Below are positions 49,450 to 58,345 of a stretch of 64,000 nt of DNA, piece by piece; position 1 is the stretch's first letter; each line of letters opens with the position of its first letter. This stretch comes from Microbacterium arborescens. Its GTDB lineage: Bacteria; Actinomycetota; Actinomycetes; Actinomycetales; Microbacteriaceae. Made by a program: the position numbers and the translations under genes. A model generated the notes under the pieces. That model had not been told where the DNA came from and ran no database searches. It was given only the letters and a program-made list of their open reading frames with translations. The stretch lies in the NCBI RefSeq assembly GCF_030369635.1, contig NZ_CP128474.1:992001-1056000 (forward strand). Direction: 5' to 3'.

Positions 49450-51729
49450 TTGGAAGGTCCAGAAATCACCGCAGCCGAAGCCGTCCTCGACAACGGCCGC
49501 TTCGGCACCCGCACCGTCCGGTTCGAGACCGGACGCCTGGCACAGCAGGCGCAGGGCGCCGTTGCCGCCTACCTCGACGAGGAGACGATGCTCCTCTCGG
49601 CCACCAGCGCCGGAAAGCACCCGCGCGAAGGCTTCGACTTCTTCCCGCTCACCGTCGACGTCGAAGAGCGCTCGTACGCCGCCGGCAAGATCCCCGGCTC
49701 GTTCTTCCGCCGCGAGGGCCGCCCCTCGACCGAGGCGATCCTCGTCTGCCGTCTGATCGACCGTCCGCTGCGCCCGTCGTTCGTCGACGGCCTGCGCAAC
49801 GAGGTCCAGATCGTCATCACGGTCCTCTCGATCGCGCCCGGCGAGTACTACGACGCGCTCGCGATCAACGCGGCCTCCGCCTCGACCCAGATCTCGGGTC
49901 TGCCGTTCTCCGGCCCGATCGCCGGCGTGCGCCTGGCGCTCGTCCCCGGTCACGGCGAGCACGAGGACCAGTGGGTCGTCTTCCCGAACCAGAAGGTCGT
50001 CGAAGAGGCGGTCTTCGACCTCACCGTCGCCGGCCGGGTGCTCCCCGACGGCGAAGTGGCCATCATGATGGTCGAGGCCGAGGCGACCGAGGGCAGCTGG
50101 AACCTCATCAAGGGTGGCGCCGTCAAGCCGAGCGAAGAGGTCGTCGCGCAGGGCCTCGAGGCCGCGAAGCCCTTCATCAAGCAGCTCGTCGACGCGCAGG
50201 CGTCGATGGCCGCGTCGGCATCGCGTGAGCCGGGTGTCTACCCCGTCTTCCCGCCCTACGCTCCCGAGGTCTACGACTTCGTGGCCGAGCGTGCGTACGG
50301 CGAGCTGACGAGCGTCTACCAGATCGCCGACAAGCAGGAGCGCCAGAGCGCCGACGACGCGATCAAGGACCGTGTCAAGGGCGAGGTCGCCGCCGCCGTC
50401 GAGGCTGAGCAGCTGCCCGCGTCCGCGCTCGCGGAGTTCTCCGCCGCGTACAAGTCGGTCACGAAGAAGATCGTCCGCGGCCGCATCCTCAGCGAGGGTG
50501 TGCGTATCGACGGTCGCGGTCTGGCCGACATCCGTCCGCTCGACGCCGAGGTGCAGGTCATCCCGCGCGTCCACGGCTCCGCGATCTTCCAGCGCGGCGA
50601 GACCCAGATCCTGGGCGTCACCACGCTGAACATGCTGAAGATGGAGCAGCAGATCGACTCGCTCTCGCCCACGACGAGCAAGCGCTACCTGCACCACTAC
50701 AACTTCCCGCCCTACTCGACCGGTGAGACCGGTCGCGTCGGCAGCCCGAAGCGTCGCGAGATCGGGCACGGCTTCCTCGCCGAGCGCGCCCTCGTGCCGG
50801 TGCTGCCGAGCCGCGAGGAGTTCCCGTACGCGATCCGTCAGGTCTCCGAGGCCCTCGGGTCGAACGGCTCGACCTCGATGGGCTCGGTGTGCGCCTCGAC
50901 CCTGTCGCTGCTGAACGCCGGTGTGCCCCTGCGCGCCCCGGTCGCCGGTATCGCGATGGGCCTCGTGTCCGACCAGGTCGACGGTGAGACCCGCTACGCG
51001 GCGCTGACCGACATCCTGGGCGCCGAGGACGCGCTCGGCGACATGGACTTCAAGGTCGCCGGCACGAGCGAGTTCGTCACGGCGATCCAGCTCGACACGA
51101 AGCTCGACGGCATCCCGTCGTCGGTGCTCTCGGCAGCGCTGACCCAGGCCAAGGAGGCTCGTCTGACGATCCTCGGTGTCCTGAACGCCGCCATCGACAG
51201 CCCCGACGAGATGGCACCGACCGCTCCGCGCGTCATCAGCGTCCAGATCCCGGTCGACAAGATCGGCGAGCTGATCGGCCCCAAGGGCAAGACGATCAAC
51301 TCGATCCAGGACGAGACGGGCGCCGACATCTCGATCGAAGAGGACGGCACCGTCTACATCGGCGCGACCGACGGCCCCTCGGCCGAGGCTGCTCGTGCCC
51401 GCGTGAACGCGATCGCCAACCCCACCAACCCGGAGGTCGGCGAGCAGTTCCTCGGAACCGTCGTGAAGATCGCGACGTTCGGCGCGTTCATATCGCTCCT
51501 GCCCGGCAAGGACGGACTGCTGCACGTCAGCGAGGTCCGCAAGCTCGCCGGTGGCAAGCGCGTCGAGAACGTCGAGGATGTCCTCGGTGTCGGCCAGAAG
51601 ATCCTCGTGCGCATCACGAAGATCGACGACCGCGGCAAGCTCTCCCTCGAGCCCGTTCTCGAGGAGACCGCCGATCAGGACGGCTCGGCCGCTGCGAGCG
51701 AGGGCCCCGAGGCTCCCGCCGAAGGCTGA
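49450..51729 (+). CDS. pnp: Polyribonucleotide nucleotidyltransferase (PNPase)
   Basis: PNPase degrades RNA 3'-5' phosphorolytically and is part of the RNA-decay machinery together with RNase J. The 759-residue product has two RNase PH domains ([40 protein letters not shown]), an all-helical linker, a KH domain ([20 protein letters not shown]) and a C-terminal S1 domain ([28 protein letters not shown]). The start is a TTG immediately after an excellent AAGGAGG site, giving [10 protein letters not shown], which is the conserved N-terminus. Upstream in-frame extensions have no family resemblance. A long leader precedes it and a terminator follows. Confidence 0.97.
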   Translation: MEGPEITAAEAVLDNGRFGTRTVRFETGRLAQQAQGAVAAYLDEETMLLSATSAGKHPREGFDFFPLTVDVEERSYAAGKIPGSFFRREGRPSTEAILVCRLIDRPLRPSFVDGLRNEVQIVITVLSIAPGEYYDALAINAASASTQISGLPFSGPIAGVRLALVPGHGEHEDQWVVFPNQKVVEEAVFDLTVAGRVLPDGEVAIMMVEAEATEGSWNLIKGGAVKPSEEVVAQGLEAAKPFIKQLVDAQASMAASASREPGVYPVFPPYAPEVYDFVAERAYGELTSVYQIADKQERQSADDAIKDRVKGEVAAAVEAEQLPASALAEFSAAYKSVTKKIVRGRILSEGVRIDGRGLADIRPLDAEVQVIPRVHGSAIFQRGETQILGVTTLNMLKMEQQIDSLSPTTSKRYLHHYNFPPYSTGETGRVGSPKRREIGHGFLAERALVPVLPSREEFPYAIRQVSEALGSNGSTSMGSVCASTLSLLNAGVPLRAPVAGIAMGLVSDQVDGETRYAALTDILGAEDALGDMDFKVAGTSEFVTAIQLDTKLDGIPSSVLSAALTQAKEARLTILGVLNAAIDSPDEMAPTAPRVISVQIPVDKIGELIGPKGKTINSIQDETGADISIEEDGTVYIGATDGPSAEAARARVNAIANPTNPEVGEQFLGTVVKIATFGAFISLLPGKDGLLHVSEVRKLAGGKRVENVEDVLGVGQKILVRITKIDDRGKLSLEPVLEETADQDGSAAASEGPEAPAEG

Positions 51730-51743
51730 ATCGACTGATCGCC

Positions 51744-51778
51744 CGGATGCCCGTCCCCGTCTCGGGGGCGGGCATCCG
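51744..51778 (+). terminator. pnp terminator
   Basis: 15-bp stem (51744-51758 with 51764-51778, one G-U pair) 14 nt after the pnp stop. Confidence 0.7.
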
Positions 51779-51930
51779 CTGTTCGCGGCGCACACCGTGA
51801 TGAAACAGTTATGGGGAATTCACGGCCCGTTCGCGGCAATGCGCGCCCACCGTCGCCCGGTGTCCTACTCTCGAAGAGCGCGCCGGGGAGCCGCGCCCCG
51901 CATTTCCTCGGTGCCGACCGGAGGTGTGTG

Positions 51931-52956
51931 ATGTCGGGGGAACGGGTGGCTCAGGTCGCACCTGGAGGTGCGCCCGCCGTACCCCACGTGCATCCCTCCA
52001 GCCCGATCCCGGTCCACGGCAAGCCGCTGGGGTCCGACATCCGGGTCGGTCTCGGCGACACCGGACTGCAGATCTTCCCCCTCATCCTCGGCGGTTCCGA
52101 GTTCGGCTGGACGATCGACCTCGCAGCGAGTCACGCCGTCCTCGACGCTTATGCTCAGCGGGGCGGCAATGCCCTGCACACGTCGGACGGCTACGCCTCG
52201 GGTCGAAGCGAGCACATCATCGGACGGTGGCTCTCGAGCCGGGGCAACCGCGACGAGATCGTCGTCACGGTGCGTGTCGGCGGCAACCCCGACAACCCGG
52301 GCCTCGGCTCGGTCAATCTCGTGCGCTCCGTCGAGGCATCGCTCGGCCGTCTCGGCATCGATCGCATCGATCTGCTCTACCTGGATGCCGCCACCGACAG
52401 CATCACGGCGCTCGAAGACACGCTCGCGACCGCGGAATGGCTCGTCGACAGCGGGAAGGTCGGTGCGCTGGGGGCAGCCGGCTACTCCGCCATGCAGCTC
52501 GTCGAAGCGCGCATCCTGTCGTCGGCGGGGTATCCGCGTTTCGCGGCGGTGGACGTTCCGTACAACCTGCTGCATCGATCCGATTTCGACGGCGATCTGC
52601 GCCTCATCGCGGGGGCTCAAGGACTCGCCGTCACGCCGTCGCAGGCGCTCGAGCACGGCTACCTCACGGGTCGTCACCGCGATCGGGCCGGCCTGTCGTC
52701 ATCGGTGCGCGGCTCGCAGCTCGCCGCGTGGATGAACCGTCGCGGCGCGCGGACCCTGAAGGCGCTCGACCGCATCTCGGAGGAGCTGTCGGTCTCGACT
52801 GCCGCGATCGCGGTCTCCTGGCTTCTCGCGCAACGCGTCGTCACGGCGCCGATCATCAACGCGAGCCGTCCGGTGCACGTCGATCAGCTCGTCCAGGGCG
52901 TCGGGGCGCGGCTCGGTCGTTCGCACCTGGCAGAGATCGCGCGCGCGGTGGAGTAA
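51931..52956 (+). CDS. Aldo/keto reductase-fold protein with altered active site
   Basis: This 341-residue protein has an aldo/keto reductase (beta/alpha)8 barrel. The ATG follows GGAGGTGTGTG. The characteristic tetrad D-Y-K-H is not intact. By alignment to the family motifs, H83 (ALHTSDGYASGRSE) replaces the Asp, Tyr88 is kept, R115 (VVTVRVGG) replaces the Lys, and D152 (LLYLDAATD) replaces the His. The NADPH-side segments (SGKVGALGAAGYS, VSWLLAQRVVTAPI) are normal. It may be a non-catalytic or altered-chemistry relative of AKR. The following histidine phosphatase begins 44 nt downstream. Confidence 0.88.
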   Translation: MSGERVAQVAPGGAPAVPHVHPSSPIPVHGKPLGSDIRVGLGDTGLQIFPLILGGSEFGWTIDLAASHAVLDAYAQRGGNALHTSDGYASGRSEHIIGRWLSSRGNRDEIVVTVRVGGNPDNPGLGSVNLVRSVEASLGRLGIDRIDLLYLDAATDSITALEDTLATAEWLVDSGKVGALGAAGYSAMQLVEARILSSAGYPRFAAVDVPYNLLHRSDFDGDLRLIAGAQGLAVTPSQALEHGYLTGRHRDRAGLSSSVRGSQLAAWMNRRGARTLKALDRISEELSVSTAAIAVSWLLAQRVVTAPIINASRPVHVDQLVQGVGARLGRSHLAEIARAVE

Positions 52957-52999
52957 GCCGATCCGGGATGGGCTGGAGCCTCTGTCAGAGGGGTGACGT

Positions 53000-53641
53000 A
53001 TGGTGGATGGCGCCCTGTTCATCGTTTCGAATCGAGCTTCTGTGACGCAGTATCTCTACCTCGTGCGCCACGGAGAGCATCAGGACGCCGAGCACGGTCT
53101 CGAAGATGGTCCGCTGTCTCCCCGTGGCCGCCGCCAAGCCGAACTGCTGGCCGATCGCATCTCCGGCGTGCCGCTCGACGCCGTCTGGCACTCGCCGCTC
53201 GAACGTGCGCAAGAGACGGCGCGGGCCGTGGCCAAGCGCCTGCCCTCGCTCTCACCGCAGGCGTCATCGCTGCTGTTCGACTGCGTGCCCACCGGGATGA
53301 CGCCCGACACACCCGCCGTCTACGAACCGTTCTTCGGCTCGTACACCGAGGCCGAGACCGAGGCCGGTGCGGCCCAGATGGCGGATGCCGTCGGTGAGTT
53401 CCTCGCTCGCAAGCCCGACAGTCACGAGCTGCTGATCACGCACAACTTCGTCATCGCGTGGTTCGTCCGCGAGGTGCTTCAGGCGCCCGACTGGCGGTGG
53501 CTGACCATCAACCAGGCTCATTGCGGACTGACGGTCCTCGCGCAGCGTCCCGGTCGCCCCTGGACCATGGTCTCGCACAACGACCTCTCGCACCTGCCCG
53601 TCGAACTGCGCACCGGACTTCCCGACATCCTTCCGGTCTGA
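53000..53641 (+). CDS. Histidine phosphatase-family protein
   Basis: This 213-residue cytoplasmic enzyme of the phosphoglycerate mutase-like histidine phosphatase superfamily carries RHG at LYLVRHGEHQDAEHG, HSPLERAQETA (second Arg/Glu region) and the second catalytic His in LLITHNFVIAWFV. The substrate (phospho-sugar or phosphopeptide) is unknown. ATG at 53000 is favoured by GAGGGG 6 nt upstream. GTG at 53042 would give the shorter family-typical MTQYLYLVRHG. Its TGA stop at 53639-53641 is immediately followed, in the same frame, by GrpB-family coding sequence. Confidence 0.9.
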   Translation: MVDGALFIVSNRASVTQYLYLVRHGEHQDAEHGLEDGPLSPRGRRQAELLADRISGVPLDAVWHSPLERAQETARAVAKRLPSLSPQASSLLFDCVPTGMTPDTPAVYEPFFGSYTEAETEAGAAQMADAVGEFLARKPDSHELLITHNFVIAWFVREVLQAPDWRWLTINQAHCGLTVLAQRPGRPWTMVSHNDLSHLPVELRTGLPDILPV

Positions 53642-54220
53642 GCGGCGGCAGAACGGCCCGGCAATCCCGCGCGGCTCGCGCCCCACGACCCCTCGTGGGC
53701 GGCTGACGCCCGCAAGTACATCGACCGTATCCGCGAGGCCCTCGCCGGGCTGCCGGGAGCGGATGCCGCCGGCTTCCACCACATCGGCTCGACGGCGGTG
53801 CCGGGACTCGACGCCAAGCCGATCATCGACCTGCAGGTCAGCATCCTGCCGCTGCCCGACGAAGACGAGCTGGGGGCTCGGCTGAGACCCGCGGGCTTCC
53901 GTCGCGAGTGGGGTTCCCGACCCGATTCGCCGGGCGTGAGCCGTGACATCCCGCGTGGCTCCGGCGACGTCGCCGACGAGGTCTGGGAGAAGCGGCTGTA
54001 CGTCGCGAGCGGCGCCGCGGTCATCCTGCACGTGCGGCGCGCCGATTCGCCCTGGGCGCTCGAGACGGTGCGATTCCGCGACGCGCTCCGCGCCGATCCC
54101 GTGCTCCGCGCACGTTATCAGGAACTGAAGCGCGCGCTGTCGGCCGCCAACGCGGGCAAATCGGACTACGACGACTACACACGTGCGAAGACCGCGTTCT
54201 TCAGCGACATGCGCGGCTGA
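53642..54220 (+). CDS. GrpB-family protein; intact domain lacking a canonical start codon
   Basis: From the codon after the phosphatase TGA (53639-53641) an open frame runs 192 codons in the same frame to the TGA before 54220. It encodes a GrpB-family (nucleotidyltransferase-like) domain: LAPHDPSWAADARKY, FHHIGSTAVPGLDAKPIIDL (HIGSTAVPG signature with D-x-D-like acids) and ADEVWEKRLYV. The first ATG/GTG/TTG in this frame is the GTG at 53798, already inside the conserved HIGSTAVPG motif, so a protein starting there would lack a needed strand. The gene therefore has a lost start codon, initiates at a non-standard codon, or is made by TGA readthrough. The domain itself is intact and no frameshift is visible. 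Confidence 0.6.
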   Translation, partial: AAAERPGNPARLAPHDPSWAADARKYIDRIREALAGLPGADAAGFHHIGSTAVPGLDAKPIIDLQVSILPLPDEDELGARLRPAGFRREWGSRPDSPGVSRDIPRGSGDVADEVWEKRLYVASGAAVILHVRRADSPWALETVRFRDALRADPVLRARYQELKRALSAANAGKSDYDDYTRAKTAFFSDMRG

Positions 54221-54288
54221 TCCGTGCTCGCGGCCCGCTCACGCGCTGCCGATTGGACGCGGCGGGCACTGAACCGGAGAATCGATCG

Positions 54289-55110
54289 GTGCTCGATGGT
54301 CCTCTGCTCGCCGACTGGCTTCCGGTCTCCGTCTCGGCGTTGATCTTCCTGATCGTCGCGGCCGGGGTGGCAGGCTGGGTCGACGCGGTCGTCGGCGGGG
54401 GAGGGCTGATCCAGCTTCCCGCCCTCGTCATCGGCGTGCCGAAGGATGTCGCGACCCCCTTCATCCTCGGGACGAACAAGCTGTCGTCTTTCGCGGGCAC
54501 GTTGTCGGCGAGCTGGGTCTACCTGCGGCGGATCCGCGTGCAACTCGTGCTGCTCGTGCCGCTCGTCGGGGGAGCTTTCGGAGGGTCGGCGGCGGGCGCC
54601 GCACTCTCGCGCTACGTTCCCCGGGAACTCCTCACCCCGATCGTCCTCGTGGCCGTCGTCGCGGTCGCGATCTACACGCTGCTCAAACCCAAGATGGGCC
54701 TGCACCACGAGCCGCGCCACGAATCGCGTGGCGCGATCATCTGGCGCTCAGCGGTCATCGGCGTCGTGGTCGGGTTCTACGACGGCATCCTCGGTCCGGG
54801 CACCGGCTCATTCTTCGTCATCCTGCTCGTCGCCGTGCTGGGCTACGGCTTTCTGCAGGCGAGCGTCAACGCGAAGATCGCGAACCTCACGACGAACCTG
54901 GCCGCGCTCCTCGTCTACGGCGTCCACGGTGAGATCCTGTTGCTGCTGGCGGTCGTCATGGCCGTGGCGAATATGACCGGCGGGTTCATCGGCGCGCGTA
55001 TGGCGACGAAGAACGGCAGCGGGTTCGTTCGGATCGTGTTCCTCGTCGTCCTGTCGGTCCTGGTGGTCAAGCTCGCCTGGGACACGTTCATGCAGTTCGC
55101 GCCCGCGTAG
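54289..55110 (+). CDS. TauE/SafE (TSUP) family membrane permease
   Basis: This 273-residue protein with about eight helices starts at GTG 54289 with GGAGA 8 nt upstream; a TTG at 54253 would add 12 residues. The TSUP signature is the duplicated helix pair (VAGWVDAVVGGGGLIQLPALV near the N-terminus and GFYDGILGPGTGSFFVIL in the middle). Family members transport sulfite, sulfoacetate or related anions. The substrate is not visible. dapB starts 11 nt downstream with its own -10 box. Confidence 0.87.
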   Translation: MLDGPLLADWLPVSVSALIFLIVAAGVAGWVDAVVGGGGLIQLPALVIGVPKDVATPFILGTNKLSSFAGTLSASWVYLRRIRVQLVLLVPLVGGAFGGSAAGAALSRYVPRELLTPIVLVAVVAVAIYTLLKPKMGLHHEPRHESRGAIIWRSAVIGVVVGFYDGILGPGTGSFFVILLVAVLGYGFLQASVNAKIANLTTNLAALLVYGVHGEILLLLAVVMAVANMTGGFIGARMATKNGSGFVRIVFLVVLSVLVVKLAWDTFMQFAPA

Positions 55111-55113
55111 GCT
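55108..55113 (+). promoter_or_regulatory. -10 box of near-leaderless dapB
   Basis: TAGGCT ends 7 nt before the dapB ATG. It overlaps the stop codon of the TSUP gene. Confidence 0.5.
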
Positions 55114-55120
55114 GGTCGCC

Positions 55121-55936
55121 ATGACCACGCGCGTGGCCCTCGTGGGCGGCACCGGAAAGCTCGGCGGCATCATCCGAGACGTCATCGAGGCGTCCGACGG
55201 CTTCGAGATCTCGGCGGTCCTGACGAGCCGCAGCAGTCTCGACGAGCTCGACGGCGCCGACCTCGTCGTCGACGCGTCGACGCCCGCCGTCTCGACCGAC
55301 GTCGTCCGGGCGGCCGTCGAACGCGGTATCAACGTGCTCGTCGGGACGTCGGGCTGGTCGCAGGAGCGCATCGCCCAGGTTCGGCCGGTGGTCGACGCCG
55401 CCGGGGTCGGAGTCGTCTTCATCCCCAACTTCTCGCTCGGCTCGGTCGTCGGCAGCGCGCTGGCTGCGGCGGCCGCCGCGCTCTTCCCGTCGATCGAGAT
55501 CATCGAGGCCCACCGCGAGACGAAGGTCGACTCGCCGAGTGGCACCGCGGTCCGCACCGCCGAGCTGATCGCCGCCGCCCGCGCCGGGGTCGGGCCGGTC
55601 GAGTCGCCGCACGCGGATCAGCGCGCGCGCGGCCAGAAGGTCGCCAGCGTCCCGATCCATTCGCTTCGTCGGCCCGGCGTCGTCGCCCGTCAGGAGACGA
55701 TTCTCTCCGGACCGGGCGAGGCCCTGTCGATCGTGCACGACACGGTCGATCCTGCACGTGCGTACGAACCCGGCATCCGCATCGCCCTCGACGCGGCCCG
55801 AGACGCCCGGGGGATCACGGTCGGTCTCGACAGCTTCATCGACATCGGCATCCGTCCGCCGTCGCGCTCGACGACCGGAGCGCCGGGAGACGAGGGCGAC
55901 GTCCCCGGTCAGGTCGCGCGCGTCACCAGAGCATGA
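55121..55936 (+). CDS. dapB: 4-hydroxy-tetrahydrodipicolinate reductase
   Basis: DapB reduces 4-hydroxy-tetrahydrodipicolinate with NAD(P)H in lysine/diaminopimelate synthesis. The 271-residue product has the Rossmann start VALVGGTGKLGGIIRD (residues 5-20), the dinucleotide segment VLVGTSGWS, and the catalytic region IEAHRETKVDSPSGTA with His131, Lys135 and the substrate-binding SGTA (140-143). The ATG at 55121 lies 7 nt behind TAGGCT. The stop overlaps the start of the next gene (ATGA). dapA is 3.9 kb further right. Confidence 0.95.
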   Translation: MTTRVALVGGTGKLGGIIRDVIEASDGFEISAVLTSRSSLDELDGADLVVDASTPAVSTDVVRAAVERGINVLVGTSGWSQERIAQVRPVVDAAGVGVVFIPNFSLGSVVGSALAAAAAALFPSIEIIEAHRETKVDSPSGTAVRTAELIAAARAGVGPVESPHADQRARGQKVASVPIHSLRRPGVVARQETILSGPGEALSIVHDTVDPARAYEPGIRIALDAARDARGITVGLDSFIDIGIRPPSRSTTGAPGDEGDVPGQVARVTRA

Positions 55937-56382
55937 GCACCCGCATCCTGACACTGATCATGGCAGCGCTGCTGGCGCTGTACATCGTCTTCGTCGCGCA
56001 GCGGGCAGTCCTGCTCGTCATGACGGGGGAACCCGTGGGCGTCGCGATGGGTATCGCGCTGATCGTCCTCCCGATCATCGCTTCCTGGGCGCTCTGGCGT
56101 GAGCTGACGTTCGGTGCGAGCGCGTCGCGACTCGCCCGGCGCCTCGAAGAAGAGTCGGCTCTGCCGGAAGAGAGCGTCGACCTGTCGCCCAGCGGCCGTC
56201 CCGACCGTGCTGAGGCGGACGCGCTGTTCCCGCGATACCGCGAAGCCGTCGAAGAGGCGCCCGACGACTGGCGCGCCTGGTTCCGACTGGGCCTCGCCTA
56301 CGACGGTGCCGGCGATCGACGGCGCGCACGCCAGGCGGTGCGTACCGCGATATCGCTGGAGCGCGCTGGGCGACGCGGCTGA
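55933..56382 (+). CDS. Membrane-anchored TPR-like small protein
   Basis: This 149-residue protein has two N-terminal membrane helices (IMAALLALYIVFVAQRAVLLV, VAMGIALIVLPIIASWALW), a charged linker and a C-terminal helical pair (WRAWFRLGLAYDGAGDRRRA) with one tetratricopeptide-like repeat. The ATG overlaps the dapB stop by 4 nt, so it is co-translated. No enzymatic motif is visible. A scaffold role near the membrane is a guess. Confidence 0.78.
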   Translation: MSTRILTLIMAALLALYIVFVAQRAVLLVMTGEPVGVAMGIALIVLPIIASWALWRELTFGASASRLARRLEEESALPEESVDLSPSGRPDRAEADALFPRYREAVEEAPDDWRAWFRLGLAYDGAGDRRRARQAVRTAISLERAGRRG

Positions 56383-56383
56383 T

Positions 56384-57298
56384 TCAGCGGGGCGGGACGA
56401 CCGCTCGGATCGCGTCCTCGACGCGCTCGTGCGTGAACACGAAGCCCGACTTCTGCAGCACCGCCGGCGCCACGTCGGTGTCGTTGGTCAGGAGCGCCTC
56501 GGTGGCATCGCGTCCCAGCACGAGCCGCAGCCCCCACTCGGGAGCGCGGACCAGGTAGGGGCGGTTCATCCGCATGGCCAGGGCGAAACCGAGGTCGTTC
56601 GCCGTCGCGCGCGTCGGCCCCGTGAGATTGACCGGGCCGGCCACGTCTGCGTCGATGAGGTGTCGGATGGCGGCGACCTCGTCGACGAGTGAGATCCAGG
56701 GCCACACCTGCGTGCCCCGACCGATCGGTCCGGACAGGCCCGCCCGCGTCAGCAGCATGAGCGGCTTCAGCACACCTTCGGGATGCACGACCGGCGCCGT
56801 CCGCAGGAGGACCACCCGTGCCCGCTCACGAGCGGTCAGCGCCGCCGCCTCCCACTCGCCGCACAGATCGGCGAGGAAGGAGTCGCCCCGAGCCGCTGTC
56901 TCGGTCATGCGCACGCCGGGCCGGGTCGGGTAATAGCCGACGGCTGACGACGACAGGAAGGCGGGGGCATCCGAGCCGAGGGCGCGTACCGCGGTGGCGA
57001 GGGTCTCCGTCGGGAGCAGTCGCGACCACACGAGCTCGTGCTTGTACGAGCGCGTCCACGGGAATCGGCCGATGCTCGCACCGTTCAGCCCCACTACGGC
57101 CCGCGCGCCGTCGAGGACACCCGGGTCGAGCGGGCGCTCGCCCGGGAACCACTGGACCTCGTCGGCGGCGACGGGGGAGCGGCGGACCAGCCGGGTGACC
57201 GCGACGCCATCGTCGCGCAGCGAGTCGACGAGGGCGCGCCCGATCAGCCCGGACGCGCCCGCGACGACGACACGGCCCCCGGGGGCCTGATCAGCCAA
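56384..57298 (-). CDS. TIGR01777-family epimerase-like oxidoreductase
   Basis: This 304-residue protein, related to the extended SDR/NAD-dependent epimerase (TIGR01777, SulA-like) family, has the dinucleotide motif VVVAGASGLIGRALVDSLRD near residue 10, the conserved SSSAVGYYPTRPGV (catalytic-Tyr region), GPIGRGTQVWPWISLVDEVAA and FGFALAMRMNRP-like C-terminus. The only reasonable start is TTG at 57298, which overlaps the end of the OsmC gene by 8 nt (TTGGCTGA). An upstream ATG would add 39 residues inside that gene. The cytoplasmic role is unknown. Confidence 0.85.
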   Translation of the reverse strand: MADQAPGGRVVVAGASGLIGRALVDSLRDDGVAVTRLVRRSPVAADEVQWFPGERPLDPGVLDGARAVVGLNGASIGRFPWTRSYKHELVWSRLLPTETLATAVRALGSDAPAFLSSSAVGYYPTRPGVRMTETAARGDSFLADLCGEWEAAALTARERARVVLLRTAPVVHPEGVLKPLMLLTRAGLSGPIGRGTQVWPWISLVDEVAAIRHLIDADVAGPVNLTGPTRATANDLGFALAMRMNRPYLVRAPEWGLRLVLGRDATEALLTNDTDVAPAVLQKSGFVFTHERVEDAIRAVVPPR

Positions 57299-57716
57299 GC
57301 GTGGCCTCGAGGGTGATCTCGATGCCGGCGAGGGCTGCCGAGACGGGGCATCCGCTCTTCGCCTCCTGGGCCAGCCGGTCGAAGTCCTCGGCCGACAGGC
57401 CCGGGACGACGGCATTGACGTTCAGGTGCGAACCCGTGATGCCGGTGCCCGGGATGAAGGTGACCGATGCGGTGGTCTCGACCGACTCGGGCGGCGTTCC
57501 GTTCTCGGCGAGGGCGTGGGAAAGGGCCATCGAGAAGCACGAGGAGTGGGCGGCGGCGATCAGCTCCTCGGGAGTGGTCACGGCGCTGGAGCCTTCGCTC
57601 CGAGCCTTCCAATTGACCTCGAACGGTCCCTGGTTCGAGCTCTCAAGGGCGATCTGGCCCGATCCCTCGGTCAGGCTGCCCTTCCAGCTGGTGGTTGCTT
57701 CGCTCGTGACGCTCAT
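57291..57716 (-). CDS. OsmC-family peroxiredoxin
   Basis: This 141-residue OsmC/Ohr-type thiol peroxidase has the first reactive Cys in AAAHSSCFSMALSH (near residue 52) and the second in AKSGCPVSAAL (near 124), the two-cysteine layout of OsmC. Family members detoxify organic hydroperoxides with a dithiol reductant. The ATG at 57716 follows AAGAGGAG, while the further upstream ATG lacks such a site. The downstream TIGR01777 gene overlaps it and is probably co-transcribed. Confidence 0.93.
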   Translation of the reverse strand: MSVTSEATTSWKGSLTEGSGQIALESSNQGPFEVNWKARSEGSSAVTTPEELIAAAHSSCFSMALSHALAENGTPPESVETTASVTFIPGTGITGSHLNVNAVVPGLSAEDFDRLAQEAKSGCPVSAALAGIEITLEATLG

Positions 57717-57836
57717 GACTCTCCTCTTCACCGGGCGGCAGCGGGTGCCGCTTCGAGACGGCGCGGGGTGCGCTTGCGTCGAGCCTAGGTCGGCGGGGCG
57801 CCGGTCGGAACGTCTTGACAGGTTCCGGCGGTCTGT

Positions 57837-58280
57837 TCAGACCGAGGCGGACGAGGAGCGCAGCCGTAGGATCTCGAGCTGCACGACATCGCGTCGCGGC
57901 ACGCCGCCGAAGCGCGTGCGCACGACGCCTCGCCCATCCAGCACGAGCGTCGTCGGCGTCTGGGAGATCTGGAAGCGACGCGCGATGTCGGGGCGGTCGG
58001 TCACATCGACGTCGAGGTGGACGATGTCGTCGCTGTCGCGCGCCATCTCCGCGAGGGTGCGGTGCACGGCCGGGCAGCGGTGGCAGGTCTCGGTGCTGAA
58101 CTGGAGGAGGGTCGCCGTGCGGCCGAGCGCGTCGGGCTCCGCGCCGAGCCGACGCGGATCGACGACATCGAAACGGGGGATCGGATACGGGCGTGAGGCG
58201 CGCCAGCGCAGGATGACCCCGATCGCACCTGTTACCGCTAACAGGCCCGCCAGGACGATCGCCACCGCCAAGAGTTCCAC
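57837..58280 (-). CDS. Membrane-anchored thioredoxin-like protein
   Basis: This 147-residue protein has an N-terminal helix (VAIVLAGLLAVTGAIGVIL) followed by a thioredoxin fold, with the redox motif C-H-R-C in FSTETCHRCPAVHRTL (residues about 65-68) and the cis-Pro loop QISQTPTTLV. It may reduce extracytoplasmic or membrane substrates or act in envelope redox repair. GTG at 58280 is the only plausible start. TACTGT lies 8 nt upstream as possible -10. It is adjacent to but separate from the OsmC gene. Confidence 0.82.
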   Translation of the reverse strand: MELLAVAIVLAGLLAVTGAIGVILRWRASRPYPIPRFDVVDPRRLGAEPDALGRTATLLQFSTETCHRCPAVHRTLAEMARDSDDIVHLDVDVTDRPDIARRFQISQTPTTLVLDGRGVVRTRFGGVPRRDVVQLEILRLRSSSASV

Positions 58281-58333
58281 AACAGCCCACAGTAGACCTT
58301 CGCGGCAGGCCGGGAGCACTCGGGCGCCGGGGG

Positions 58334-58339
58334 TAATCT
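58334..58339 (+). promoter_or_regulatory. -10 box of leaderless thyX
   Basis: TAATCT ends 6 nt before the thyX GTG at 58346. Confidence 0.55.
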
Positions 58340-58345
58340 GAAGCT

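Noticed and set aside
49243..51795. An 850-codon minus-strand frame opposite pnp
   Set aside because: Its composition mirrors the pnp codon bias and it has no recognisable domains, so it is a shadow frame.
53798..54220. A GTG at 53798 as the normal start of the GrpB gene
   Set aside because: It lies within the conserved HIGSTAVPG motif and would remove the first part of the domain, so it was not accepted as the true start.
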